Below are positions 1 through 5,975 of a stretch of DNA of 5,975 nucleotides, one piece after another. The stretch lies in NCBI GenBank assembly GCA_018665505.1, contig JABJCS010000617.1, positions 1 through 5,975 on the forward strand. The letters run 5' to 3'. The position numbers were made by a program, and so were the translations under genes. How positions within the stretch are numbered: the first letter of the stretch is position 1; every line of letters starts with the position of its first letter. The notes beneath the pieces are model-generated. The model searched no databases, had not been told where the DNA came from, and saw only the letters and a program-made list of their open reading frames with translations. The stretch is from Alphaproteobacteria bacterium. GTDB lineage: Bacteria > Pseudomonadota > Alphaproteobacteria > UBA8366.

Positions 1-1685
1 AGACGTCCGAGGCCTTGAGCCAGGTTCGCCGCCGCCTCCAACAATCCCGGCACCAATTCGCCAATATCGCATTCGAGATCATAGGGTCCGTCTGTACCGT
101 TTGCGCGCGCATAAACCTGGCCGCGGACTGCGCCGAGAAACGATTCCGCAACACCACGCGGCTCTCCCTCGCCGATGCGTTGACGCCAACCTTCGCCCGG
201 CAATATCCCCGCCGATCGCAACACTTCGTCGAGTGCAGCCAGGTCATCGTCACCCGTCAGCAAATCCTCGATCCGACGTTTCAGCCCTCGGGCTCGACCC
301 GCCCCCCGGGTCTCCGCACCGCGCAACCAGCGCCGCAACTCCGCCGCTTCGCGACCGCTCAATAGAGCGGAAAACGCACTATCCGCCGCGTCGAAGACGT
401 GGTGCCCCTCATCGAAAACGAAATGCGTCGGCCGGGATTGGTTGTCGAGCGATCCGCGCGCCGCCTGCACCATCACCAAGGCATGATTGGCGATCACGAG
501 ATCGGCCCGCCGCGCCCGGCGCACACCGCGCTCGATATAGCATTTCTGGTAATGCTGGCAGGCGGAGTAGATGCATTCCCCGTGATGATCGCTGAGATCG
601 AGAGTCCGGCGCGCGCCGAGCAAATCGACGAGCCACGATGGAAAATCACCACCGGTCAAATCACCGTCCCGCGTCCGCGCCGCCCAGCGCGCCAGCAGGC
701 CAAGCGCGATGGCTTCGTGCCGATTCGTGCCGACCCCGCGCAGAGCCTCCTCCATATTCAGCAAGCAGAGATAGTTCTCTCGCCCCTTGCGGACGACGAC
801 GCGCCGCGCCTTCAGCGACGGGTCCGGATATAGGCGGTCCAGTTCCTGGTCGATCTGATGTTGTAAGTTCCGTGTATAGGTCGAAAGCCACACCGGCGCT
901 TCATTCTTCTCCGCCCACACGCTCGCGGGCGCGATATAGCCGAGCGTCTTGCCGACGCCGGTCCCGGCTTCGGCCAGCACGAAATTTGGCTCGCCCTCGA
1001 CATTCCTCGGTCGAAAGGCCCCCGACGCCGCCGACGCGTAATCCGCTTGGCTCGGGCGCGGCTCGGAGGTCTCGTCCAATAATTGCGCGAGGCGATGCCG
1101 CGCTTCTTCCGGCTCAACCGGGTAAGAGGCGGGCGGCGGTGGCGGCGCGTGTTCCGACCATTCCGGCAAGCGCCGCCAAACGTCGAGACCGGCGGCCGGA
1201 GATCGGGCAGGGTCCACCTCACCCTCTTCGCCGAGCGCCGCTAGCACCGAGGGGCCCCACGCCCAGCCGCCCTGCGCCATTGCCCAAGCAACTGGCCGGG
1301 CGTCGCGCTCGTCAACTTCGGCCAGCGTTTGCAAAAGAGTTTGCGCAGCACGGACGAGGGCAAAGGCCGCATCCGCTGGGCGGTGGCCGACTTCCAGCCC
1401 CAGGGCCTCGCCAAGGCCGCGCGGCGTCGGCACGCAAAAATCCAGCGGTCGAACGAAGGCGAATAATTCCAAGACATCGAATGCCGCGAACCGTTTGAGA
1501 GAGAGCCGCCCCGCCGTCGCCGGGCCATGACACAACAGCGGACGCACACCTTCATTGATGCGCTTGGCCGCCGCCACAAGCGTAAGCTCCTCAATCTCAC
1601 CCGTTGGATCGAGCCAAGCCGCGCCGGAAAGGCCGGTAGCGAGAGCGGGTGCGTCAGGGAGAATTATCCGGGGGGGAGTCGTCAT
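1..1685 (-). CDS. DinG/XPD-family Fe-S ATP-dependent DNA helicase, N-terminal 561 residues (3' end outside window)
   Basis: An SF2 helicase of the DinG/XPD family, expected to unwind DNA 5'-3' in repair or R-loop/replication-fork processing. The frame is open from ATG 1685 to the left edge. Seen: a Q-motif-like RPSQ (Q213), Walker A AEAGTGVGKT (K246), and Walker B DEGHH (D425-H429). Four cysteines lie between the Walker motifs: C307, then C371, C376 and C382 spaced C-x4-C-x5-C, as in the Fe-S cluster of E. coli DinG. The C-terminal helicase motifs (IV-VI) lie beyond position 1. Residues 1-125 resemble a DnaQ-like exonuclease domain without its catalytic acids, followed by a linker with five prolines (181-185). 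The start is the first ATG in frame and lies just downstream of a promoter-like -10, with no clear Shine-Dalgarno. Codons 4-6 lie on a run of seven C. The family is certain. The substrate is not, and since E. coli DinG lacks the N-terminal domain I give no symbol. Confidence 0.93.
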   Translation of the reverse strand, partial: MTTPPRIILPDAPALATGLSGAAWLDPTGEIEELTLVAAAKRINEGVRPLLCHGPATAGRLSLKRFAAFDVLELFAFVRPLDFCVPTPRGLGEALGLEVGHRPADAAFALVRAAQTLLQTLAEVDERDARPVAWAMAQGGWAWGPSVLAALGEEGEVDPARSPAAGLDVWRRLPEWSEHAPPPPPASYPVEPEEARHRLAQLLDETSEPRPSQADYASAASGAFRPRNVEGEPNFVLAEAGTGVGKTLGYIAPASVWAEKNEAPVWLSTYTRNLQHQIDQELDRLYPDPSLKARRVVVRKGRENYLCLLNMEEALRGVGTNRHEAIALGLLARWAARTRDGDLTGGDFPSWLVDLLGARRTLDLSDHHGECIYSACQHYQKCYIERGVRRARRADLVIANHALVMVQAARGSLDNQSRPTHFVFDEGHHVFDAADSAFSALLSGREAAELRRWLRGAETRGAGRARGLKRRIEDLLTGDDDLAALDEVLRSAGILPGEGWRQRIGEGEPRGVAESFLGAVRGQVYARANGTDGPYDLECDIGELVPGLLEAAANLAQGLGR

Positions 1686-1691
1686 ATTCCG

Positions 1692-1720
1692 TCTATACTA
1701 GCCTCTCGAAGCGGTGTCGT
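1692..1720 (-). promoter_or_regulatory. Candidate sigma70-type promoter for the helicase
   Basis: On the minus strand ACGACA (1715-1720, 4/6 to TTGACA) is separated by 17 bases from TATAGA (1692-1697, 4/6 to TATAAT). Only six bases separate the -10 from the helicase ATG at 1685, so transcription would start at or next to the A of that ATG. Either the mRNA is leaderless or the true start codon is further in. Prediction by eye only. Confidence 0.4.
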
Positions 1721-1725
1721 CTCGG

Positions 1726-1754
1726 TTGACGGGCCGCAGCGCGCGACATAGTGT
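1726..1754 (+). promoter_or_regulatory. Candidate sigma70-type promoter for the lysyl-tRNA synthetase
   Basis: TTGACG (1726-1731, 5/6 to the -35 consensus) is followed after 17 bases by TAGTGT (1749-1754), which keeps the three most conserved -10 bases (TA and final T). The expected transcription start near 1761 gives a leader of about 30 bases before ATG 1793. The in-frame GTG at 1751 lies inside this -10, which argues against it as the start codon. The -35 sits five bases from the -35 of the divergent helicase promoter. Confidence 0.45.
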
Positions 1755-1792
1755 CCCGGCCCGCGGTCAAACGGCAACCAAAGAACACAAAA

Positions 1793-3379
1793 ATGGCGAA
1801 CGGAAACGATCTCGCGATGCAGGCCAAAGCTTGGCCCTTCGAAGAAGCACGCAAGGTATTAAAGCGCATCGGCGGCAAGACACCCGACAAAGGCTACGTC
1901 CTGTTCCAGACGGGTTACGGCCCGTCCGGCCTGCCCCACATCGGCACTTTCGGAGAAGTCCTGCGCACCAGCATGGTCAGACGCGCCTTCCACGAGATGT
2001 CGGACATCCCGACTAAACTGTTTGCATTTTCCGATGACATGGATGGATTCCGCAGCGTCCCGGAGAATATCCCCGAACAGGAAATGATGACCGAGAATCT
2101 GGGGAAACCGCTGACCTCTGTCCCAGACCCGTTCGGCACGCATAACAGTTTCGGCGAACACAACAATGCGCGCCTACAAGTTTTCCTGGATGAATTCGGT
2201 TTCGACTATGAATTCGTCAGCGCCACCGATTGCTATACGTCGGGACGGTTCGACGACGCCTTGATGCAATTGCTGCGGCACTACGACGACGTCATGGGAA
2301 TCATGTTGCCCTCTCTCGGCGAGGAACGGCAAAAAACCTATAGCCCGTTTCTGCCGCTCTGCCCGAAGACAGGCCGCGTGCTGCAAGTCCCGGTGCTTGA
2401 GACCAATCCGGAAGCCGGCACCATCGTCTATCAGGACGAGGACGGCGAGAAGATGGAGACGCTGGTCACTGGCGGGCGCTGTAAGATTCAGTGGAAGCCG
2501 GACTGGGCCATGCGCTGGTATGCGCTCGGTGTCGATTATGAGATGTCGGGCAAGGATTTGATCGATTCGGTCCGTCTCTCGGGCCGCATTTGCCGCGCCC
2601 TCGGCGGCCGCCCTCCGGAGAGCTATACCTACGAGTTGTTCCTCGATGAGAACGGAGAGAAGATTTCGAAGTCGCGCGGCAACGGGCTAACCATCGATGA
2701 ATGGCTAACCTATGCACCAAACGACAGTCTCTCTCTGTTCATGTACCAGAAGCCCCACGCGGCGAAGCGGCTGCATTTCGACGTCATTCCAAAAACCGTC
2801 GACGAATACCTAACTTTCCTGCGGAAGTATGACGGTGAAGAAGAAGCCAAGCGCCTCGTTAATCCGGCCTGGCATATTCATGGCGGCACACCGCCGGTAG
2901 AGGACGTGCCGGTGAGTTTCGGCTTACTCCTCAATCTCGCGAGTGTCTGCAACACCGAAGACAAATCCGTCCTATGGGGCTTTATCACGCGCTATGCCTC
3001 GGAGGCGACACCCGAGAAAGATCGCATCCTAGACGAATTGGTCGGCCGCGCGATTAATTACTACCGGGATTTCGTGAAGCCATCGAAGAAGTACCGTGCC
3101 CCAACTGCAGCGGAGCAGTCGGCGATGGCCGACCTCCTCACCGCGTTCGAGAAACTACCGGGCAACGCCACCGCCGAAGATATCCAGAACGAGGTCTATG
3201 CGATCGGCAAGGCGCATGAATTCGAAAACCTGCGCGATTGGTTCAAGGCACTGTACGAAATTCTACTGGGCCAGGAGCAAGGCCCGCGGATGGGCTCGTT
3301 CGTGGCGCTGTTCGGATTGGACGAGACCCGGGACCTGATCCGCCGCGCCTTGGCCGGAGAAGATTTAAACGCGGCGTAG
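1793..3379 (+). CDS. lysS: Class I lysyl-tRNA synthetase (LysRS1)
   Basis: Charges tRNA-Lys with lysine in the cytoplasm in two ATP-dependent steps. The protein is 528 residues from ATG 1793, about the usual length for alphaproteobacterial LysRS1. The class I signatures are intact: HIGT at 49-52 (variant of HIGH, in [13 protein letters not shown]) and KISKS at 290-294 (variant of KMSKS). Between them lies the family block [19 protein letters not shown], in the Rossmann/connective-peptide region. The C-terminal part is alpha-helical, as expected for the anticodon-binding cage. An in-frame GTG at 1751 would add 14 residues, but it overlaps the predicted -10, so 1793 is preferred. No strong Shine-Dalgarno precedes it, only AAAGAA about eight bases upstream. 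It is a single gene, divergent from the helicase and convergent with the dioxygenase. Class I LysRS is typical of archaea, spirochaetes and many alphaproteobacteria, so it is normal here rather than a sign of recent transfer. The gene is also called lysK. Confidence 0.97.
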   Translation: MANGNDLAMQAKAWPFEEARKVLKRIGGKTPDKGYVLFQTGYGPSGLPHIGTFGEVLRTSMVRRAFHEMSDIPTKLFAFSDDMDGFRSVPENIPEQEMMTENLGKPLTSVPDPFGTHNSFGEHNNARLQVFLDEFGFDYEFVSATDCYTSGRFDDALMQLLRHYDDVMGIMLPSLGEERQKTYSPFLPLCPKTGRVLQVPVLETNPEAGTIVYQDEDGEKMETLVTGGRCKIQWKPDWAMRWYALGVDYEMSGKDLIDSVRLSGRICRALGGRPPESYTYELFLDENGEKISKSRGNGLTIDEWLTYAPNDSLSLFMYQKPHAAKRLHFDVIPKTVDEYLTFLRKYDGEEEAKRLVNPAWHIHGGTPPVEDVPVSFGLLLNLASVCNTEDKSVLWGFITRYASEATPEKDRILDELVGRAINYYRDFVKPSKKYRAPTAAEQSAMADLLTAFEKLPGNATAEDIQNEVYAIGKAHEFENLRDWFKALYEILLGQEQGPRMGSFVALFGLDETRDLIRRALAGEDLNAA

Positions 3380-3385
3380 AGCCTT

Positions 3386-3480
3386 TCGTTTCCCGGAAAT
3401 GCGTCAGCGTTATCCGGGATCCAGCGGGCAGGCAATACCAAGAGCGCTGGACCCCGGCTCGCTACGCGCCCGGGGAACGA
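3386..3480. repeat. Nested intergenic palindromic repeat, probable bidirectional terminator
   Basis: A 95-base element almost exactly fills the gap between two convergent genes (stops at 3379 and 3484). The outer arms are 3386-3396 (TCGTTTCCCGG) and 3470-3480 (CCGGGGAACGA), pairing at 11/11 if one U-G wobble is allowed. The inner arms are 3414-3426 (CCGGGATCCAGCG) and 3445-3457 (CGCTGGACCCCGG), pairing at 12/13 on plus-strand RNA. On minus-strand RNA the odd pair becomes a U-G wobble. The ATCCAGCG...CGCTGGACCCCGG pattern resembles dispersed intergenic repeats common in alphaproteobacterial genomes. There is no T-run, so termination would not be of the classic intrinsic type. No transposase is encoded, so any mobility would have to be supplied in trans. 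Confidence 0.75.
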
Positions 3481-3483
3481 ATT

Positions 3484-4413
3484 TCACTCCGACCCACTGT
3501 CCTGAATTTGCGTCCGGTACAGAATTCGGCGGCTTGAGCCCGGAAATGCATCGCGGCGTATCATAACGCTGCGATTATCCCAGATCACCAAATCACCGAC
3601 CTTCCATTCATGGTGATAGGCTCGCTTGCCGATGCGGTTGATGTATTTCCAAATCGTGTCGAGCAAGGCTTCCGACTCCTCCAACCACATGCCTTGGACG
3701 CAGGTATTTTGCCGCCGCCCCACATAGAGCGCCTTTCGCTCGGTCTCCGGATGGGTCAGCACGGCGGGATGCCAAGGGCCCGGCAGTTTCCGCACATCGA
3801 AGGTCCCTTTCGCCTTCACCCGATCCAATGTCACACCGCAACCTTCGCGCAAATAGCCATCCAGCGTATAGGCGGTATCGTGCTTGATGGAGATATCTTT
3901 AATCTGCGCCTTCAACTCCGGACGCAATCTCGTGTAAGCCCGGTACATGTTCAGAAACCCTGTCCGGCCTTCGCCCTTCGGCACTTCAACGGCGTAGAGG
4001 CAACTCGCTTTCGGCGGCGACGGCAGATAGGACATGTCCGTATGCCAGGCGAGTTCCCGGGCACCGAGTGAGCCGATCCGCTCGCCCTTCTCCATGACAT
4101 TGGAGATCACGAACAGTTCCGGATATTCCTCGACGAAGGTGCGCCCATTGTCCATCACCGGCGCTCTATGTAAATCACCGAAACGGGCGCTGAAGGCGAT
4201 GATCTCATCCGGGCCGAGTTTTTGACCACGAAACACCAAAACACCATGTTTCAACCACGCACGACGGATCAACTCGAAGCTTGGTTTAGCGAGCCTTGTC
4301 GAAAGATCGATTCCACTGACTTCAACGCCGATGTTTTTGGACAGCGGTGTGAACAACAGGCCCGTCTTCCGCAGCAGCTCTGCATCCGTCCATTCGGAAA
4401 AATCCGCCGCCAT
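3484..4413 (-). CDS. TauD/TfdA-family Fe(II)/2-oxoglutarate dioxygenase homologue lacking the third iron ligand
   Basis: 309 residues from ATG 4413, full length for the family. Members hydroxylate small molecules such as taurine, alkyl sulfates or aryloxyalkanoates, using Fe(II), O2 and 2-oxoglutarate. The protein aligns end to end: an N-terminal GVEVSGIDLS block, HGVLVFRGQ, the proximal metal motif H124-T-D126 in AWHTDMSY, and the C-terminal GDLVIWDNR block. R296 and R300 lie where TauD has R266 (2-oxoglutarate) and R270 (substrate). In that register the distal iron-binding His (TauD H255) is Ile285 (codon ATA, bases 3559-3561). The protein may therefore be inactive, altered in chemistry, or affected by a sequence error. 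Substrate cannot be assigned. The start is supported by AGGA eight bases upstream; a TTG at 4434 would add seven residues. The 79-base gap to the amidotransferase gene allows co-transcription. Confidence 0.92.
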   Translation of the reverse strand: MAADFSEWTDAELLRKTGLLFTPLSKNIGVEVSGIDLSTRLAKPSFELIRRAWLKHGVLVFRGQKLGPDEIIAFSARFGDLHRAPVMDNGRTFVEEYPELFVISNVMEKGERIGSLGARELAWHTDMSYLPSPPKASCLYAVEVPKGEGRTGFLNMYRAYTRLRPELKAQIKDISIKHDTAYTLDGYLREGCGVTLDRVKAKGTFDVRKLPGPWHPAVLTHPETERKALYVGRRQNTCVQGMWLEESEALLDTIWKYINRIGKRAYHHEWKVGDLVIWDNRSVMIRRDAFPGSSRRILYRTQIQDSGSE

Positions 4414-4421
4414 CGCGCTCG

Positions 4422-4425
4422 TCCT
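4422..4425 (-). promoter_or_regulatory. Shine-Dalgarno AGGA for the TauD-family gene
   Basis: AGGA on the minus strand lies eight bases upstream of ATG 4413, and it favours this start over the in-frame TTG at 4434, which would place the motif inside the coding region. Confidence 0.5.
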
Positions 4426-4454
4426 AAACCGCAATTCCCCTCAACCACGGTATA

Positions 4455-4482
4455 GACATAGCGGAGCACCGCGACTTGTTAA
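4455..4482 (-). promoter_or_regulatory. Weak candidate promoter upstream of the TauD-family gene
   Basis: TTAACA (4477-4482, 5/6 to the -35) and TATGTC (4455-4460, 3/6 to the -10) are separated by 16 bases, in the 79-base gap between the amidotransferase stop and the dioxygenase start. If real, the dioxygenase could be transcribed alone. The -10 is poor, so confidence is low. Confidence 0.25.
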
Positions 4483-4492
4483 GGCGCACGGC

Positions 4493-5293
4493 TCAATTCG
4501 ACGGTAGGAAATCCTCTTCATTGAAAGCGCCCGCGCACGCGGTGACGAAGCGCGACATGCCGATCTCCCGCCAGTCGCCAGTGTCGGAATCCAAGGGCTC
4601 GGAGAGGACCATGACACCGGGTCCGGTTTCGTCCGGCTGCCCATTCAATGTGCTGTGGCCGATATAGAGGGTCGGCGCGCGATCGTCGCTCGCGTATCGG
4701 ACCGCGTGAATAGACTCGCCATCTGTCGCCGCCGCCGCCATCCGCAAAGGTTCGGTGATATCATGCGCCTTCATCACCGCCTCAACCCGTCCCACGGTGC
4801 GGCGGAAAGCACCGATCGGATCGTCTCTTAATCCATCGCCAAGCAATAATTGGAAGATCGTCTCACTATCGGTGGTGCCCATCCGCACGTTATAGAATTC
4901 CGTCGACACCAATCCTTCCAGTTCCCGCCGGATGGATTCAAAACCGCCGATCTGGCCGTTATGCATGAACATCCATTGACCGAACGCAAAGGGATGGCAG
5001 TTGCTGCGTTGGATGGGGCCGAACGTCGCTGCCCGCACGTGGGCGAAGAACAGTGGCGTCTTTACTTGCCGTGCAATGCTGATCAGGTTTTGGTCGTTCC
5101 AGGCTGGCAGCACGTCGCGAAAGACGCCAGGTTCCGGACGCTCGCCATACCAGCCGAGCCCACAGCCATCCGCATTGGTCGGCGTGATCGAATACCGGGC
5201 GCTTAAGCTTTGATTGATCAGCGAGTTCTCCGGCGTCAACAGGAGCGTCTCGGGATAAATCGGCGGTCCAGAATAGGCTATCCATCGGCACAT
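4493..5293 (-). CDS. Class II glutamine amidotransferase-like protein (YafJ/EgtC type, stand-alone)
   Basis: 266 residues, complete. Met1 is followed by Cys2 (MCRWIAYSG), the N-terminal nucleophile of class II (Ntn) amidotransferases after Met removal, which also fixes the start codon. Further family blocks are TNADGCGLGWYGERPEPG (39-56), HVRAAT (85-90), NCHPF (98-102), FMHNGQIGGF (109-118) with the oxyanion-type Asn-Gly, and GTTDSE (139-144). The fold normally hydrolyses glutamine or a gamma-glutamyl amide. No synthetase domain is fused, so it is either a partner of an unseen enzyme or a stand-alone amidase. EgtC of ergothioneine synthesis belongs to this group, but no egtB or egtD is visible here, so that role is not inferred. 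No clear Shine-Dalgarno precedes the ATG. It lies 55 bases after the aldolase stop and 79 before the dioxygenase start, all on one strand. The fold is certain, the substrate unknown. Confidence 0.92.
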   Translation of the reverse strand: MCRWIAYSGPPIYPETLLLTPENSLINQSLSARYSITPTNADGCGLGWYGERPEPGVFRDVLPAWNDQNLISIARQVKTPLFFAHVRAATFGPIQRSNCHPFAFGQWMFMHNGQIGGFESIRRELEGLVSTEFYNVRMGTTDSETIFQLLLGDGLRDDPIGAFRRTVGRVEAVMKAHDITEPLRMAAAATDGESIHAVRYASDDRAPTLYIGHSTLNGQPDETGPGVMVLSEPLDSDTGDWREIGMSRFVTACAGAFNEEDFLPSN

Positions 5294-5304
5294 GACCGAA
5301 GGCT

Positions 5305-5347
5305 ACGCTGCGCCGAACCGCCGCACAATTCGATTTTAACGCAGCGT
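5305..5347. repeat. Short inverted repeat between aldolase and amidotransferase genes
   Basis: Perfect 8-base arms ACGCTGCG (5305-5312) and CGCAGCGT (5340-5347) flank a 27-base spacer, just after the aldolase stop. The promoter-proximal end of the amidotransferase gene begins 11 bases beyond the inner arm. The long loop and lack of a T-run do not fit an intrinsic terminator. It could be a weak processing or attenuation hairpin, or chance. Confidence 0.3.
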
Positions 5348-5348
5348 C

Positions 5349-5975
5349 TTAGCTACGCGCGGCCTTCAAGGCGTCGGCGGCGCCCGCCAACATCAGGCGC
5401 ATATCGTTCTGAATCGTGGTCAGACGCCAGCCCTTGGCGAGATACTCCTTCGCCATGCCGCCACTGCCGGTGTGAATGCACGGAATGACGTCGTGCTTCA
5501 CGGCGGCGGCGTAGATCGCGTCGATAGCCGCTATCACATTTGGCGCCCGCGCCATACCATCCGGCGATTCGCCCAGGCCAATGGCCAGATCGGATGGGCC
5601 GACATAGATCGCATCGAGCCCCGGCGTGGTGAGAATCTCGTCGAGATTATCAAGCGCTTCCTGCGTTTCGATCATCGCCAAGGTCGCGATATTCTTATTG
5701 GCCCAATCCAGGTATTCCGGCGGATTATCGAACGGGATGCGCACGGGGCCCCAACTACGATTGCCCTCCGGCGCGTATCGGCAAGCACCGACAAAAGCTT
5801 CCGCCTCCGCGCGGTTGTTGACCATTGGGCAGACGATGCCAGTAGCGCCCGCATCCAGGAATTTCATGATCCAAACCGGGTCGTTCCACGGCACCCGGCA
5901 CAGCGTGATCTTACCGGTACTGGCCACGGCCTGAATCATCGTCATGGCTTGGCCGAGGTCGACCATGCCGTGCTG
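5349..5975 (-). CDS. HpaI/HpcH-family class II pyruvate aldolase, partial (5' end outside window)
   Basis: 208 C-terminal residues are present and the frame is open to the right edge. By comparison with E. coli HpaI, about 40 N-terminal residues are missing. The family makes or splits C-C bonds between pyruvate (or a related 2-oxoacid) and an aldehyde with a divalent metal, for example 4-hydroxy-2-oxoheptanedioate in homoprotocatechuate breakdown. Seen, numbering from the edge: the QHG block with the active-site His (H2, HpaI H45), RVPWNDP with the pyruvate-binding Arg (R27, HpaI R70), E103 in AMIETQEALDN and D129 in VGPSDLA, the two metal ligands. The ATG at 5964-5966 is internal, since the family motif continues upstream of it. 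The C-terminal half (CIHTGS, TTIQNDMRLM) differs from E. coli HpaI, so the substrate is not assigned. No other aromatic-degradation gene is in view. Confidence 0.93.
   Translation of the reverse strand, partial: QHGMVDLGQAMTMIQAVASTGKITLCRVPWNDPVWIMKFLDAGATGIVCPMVNNRAEAEAFVGACRYAPEGNRSWGPVRIPFDNPPEYLDWANKNIATLAMIETQEALDNLDEILTTPGLDAIYVGPSDLAIGLGESPDGMARAPNVIAAIDAIYAAAVKHDVIPCIHTGSGGMAKEYLAKGWRLTTIQNDMRLMLAGAADALKAARS

Noticed and set aside
638..1498. 286-residue plus-strand open frame (and others at 101-595 and 399-833)
   Set aside because: Low-complexity Arg/Pro/Ala-rich translation opposite the helicase, whose own frame carries all family motifs. It is an artefact of high GC.
812..1600. 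Minus-strand open frames at 812-1222 and 1241-1600
   Set aside because: They are in other frames of the helicase gene and give Arg-rich translations with no motif. The helicase frame is continuous through both.
1751..1792. GTG start at 1751 for the lysyl-tRNA synthetase (542 residues)
   Set aside because: The GTG lies within the predicted -10 box, and the added 14 residues are basic and unlike the family N-terminus.
3610..4071. 153-residue plus-strand open frame
   Set aside because: It is antisense to the TauD-family gene and has no recognisable motif or ribosome binding site.
4850..5206. 118-residue plus-strand open frame
   Set aside because: It is antisense to the amidotransferase, which has full-length family similarity.
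4493..5293. Assignment as EgtC of ergothioneine synthesis
   Set aside because: Only the general class II amidotransferase fold is shown. No egtB or egtD partner is in the window.
5964..5966. ATG as start of the aldolase
   Set aside because: The upstream codons Gln-His-Gly belong to the conserved active-site block, so the gene continues past the right edge.

Overview
The window looks like ordinary chromosome from a GC-rich alphaproteobacterium, plausibly Rhodospirillales or a relative. The grounds are a class I lysyl-tRNA synthetase in place of the usual bacterial class II enzyme, codons rich in G/C at the third position, and an intergenic palindromic repeat of a style common in that class. 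The genus cannot be fixed from the sequence. I see no phage, transposase, CRISPR, tRNA or rRNA signal.

Layout. Positions 1-1685 (minus strand) hold the first 561 codons of a DinG/XPD-family iron-sulfur DNA helicase that runs off the left edge. Its N-terminal domain looks like a dead DnaQ-type exonuclease. A short divergent region (1686-1792) carries two back-to-back sigma70-like promoters, one for the helicase and one for the complete class I lysyl-tRNA synthetase at 1793-3379 (plus strand). A nested palindrome (3386-3480) almost exactly fills the gap before the next, convergent gene and probably terminates both.

From 3484 to the right edge all genes are on the minus strand. In transcription order they are an HpaI/HpcH-type aldolase (5349-5975, N-terminus beyond the edge), a complete class II glutamine amidotransferase-like protein with Cys2 as nucleophile (4493-5293), and a TauD/TfdA-family dioxygenase (3484-4413). 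Gaps are 55 and 79 bases. The three could be co-transcribed, but their functions do not form a recognisable pathway, so a joint role is not claimed.

The most notable observation is in the TauD-family protein. It keeps the HxD iron ligands and both C-terminal arginines in register, but the position of the third iron ligand (normally His) is Ile285. The second is the decayed exonuclease domain fused to the helicase. I found no convincing evidence of a wholly new multi-gene system here.
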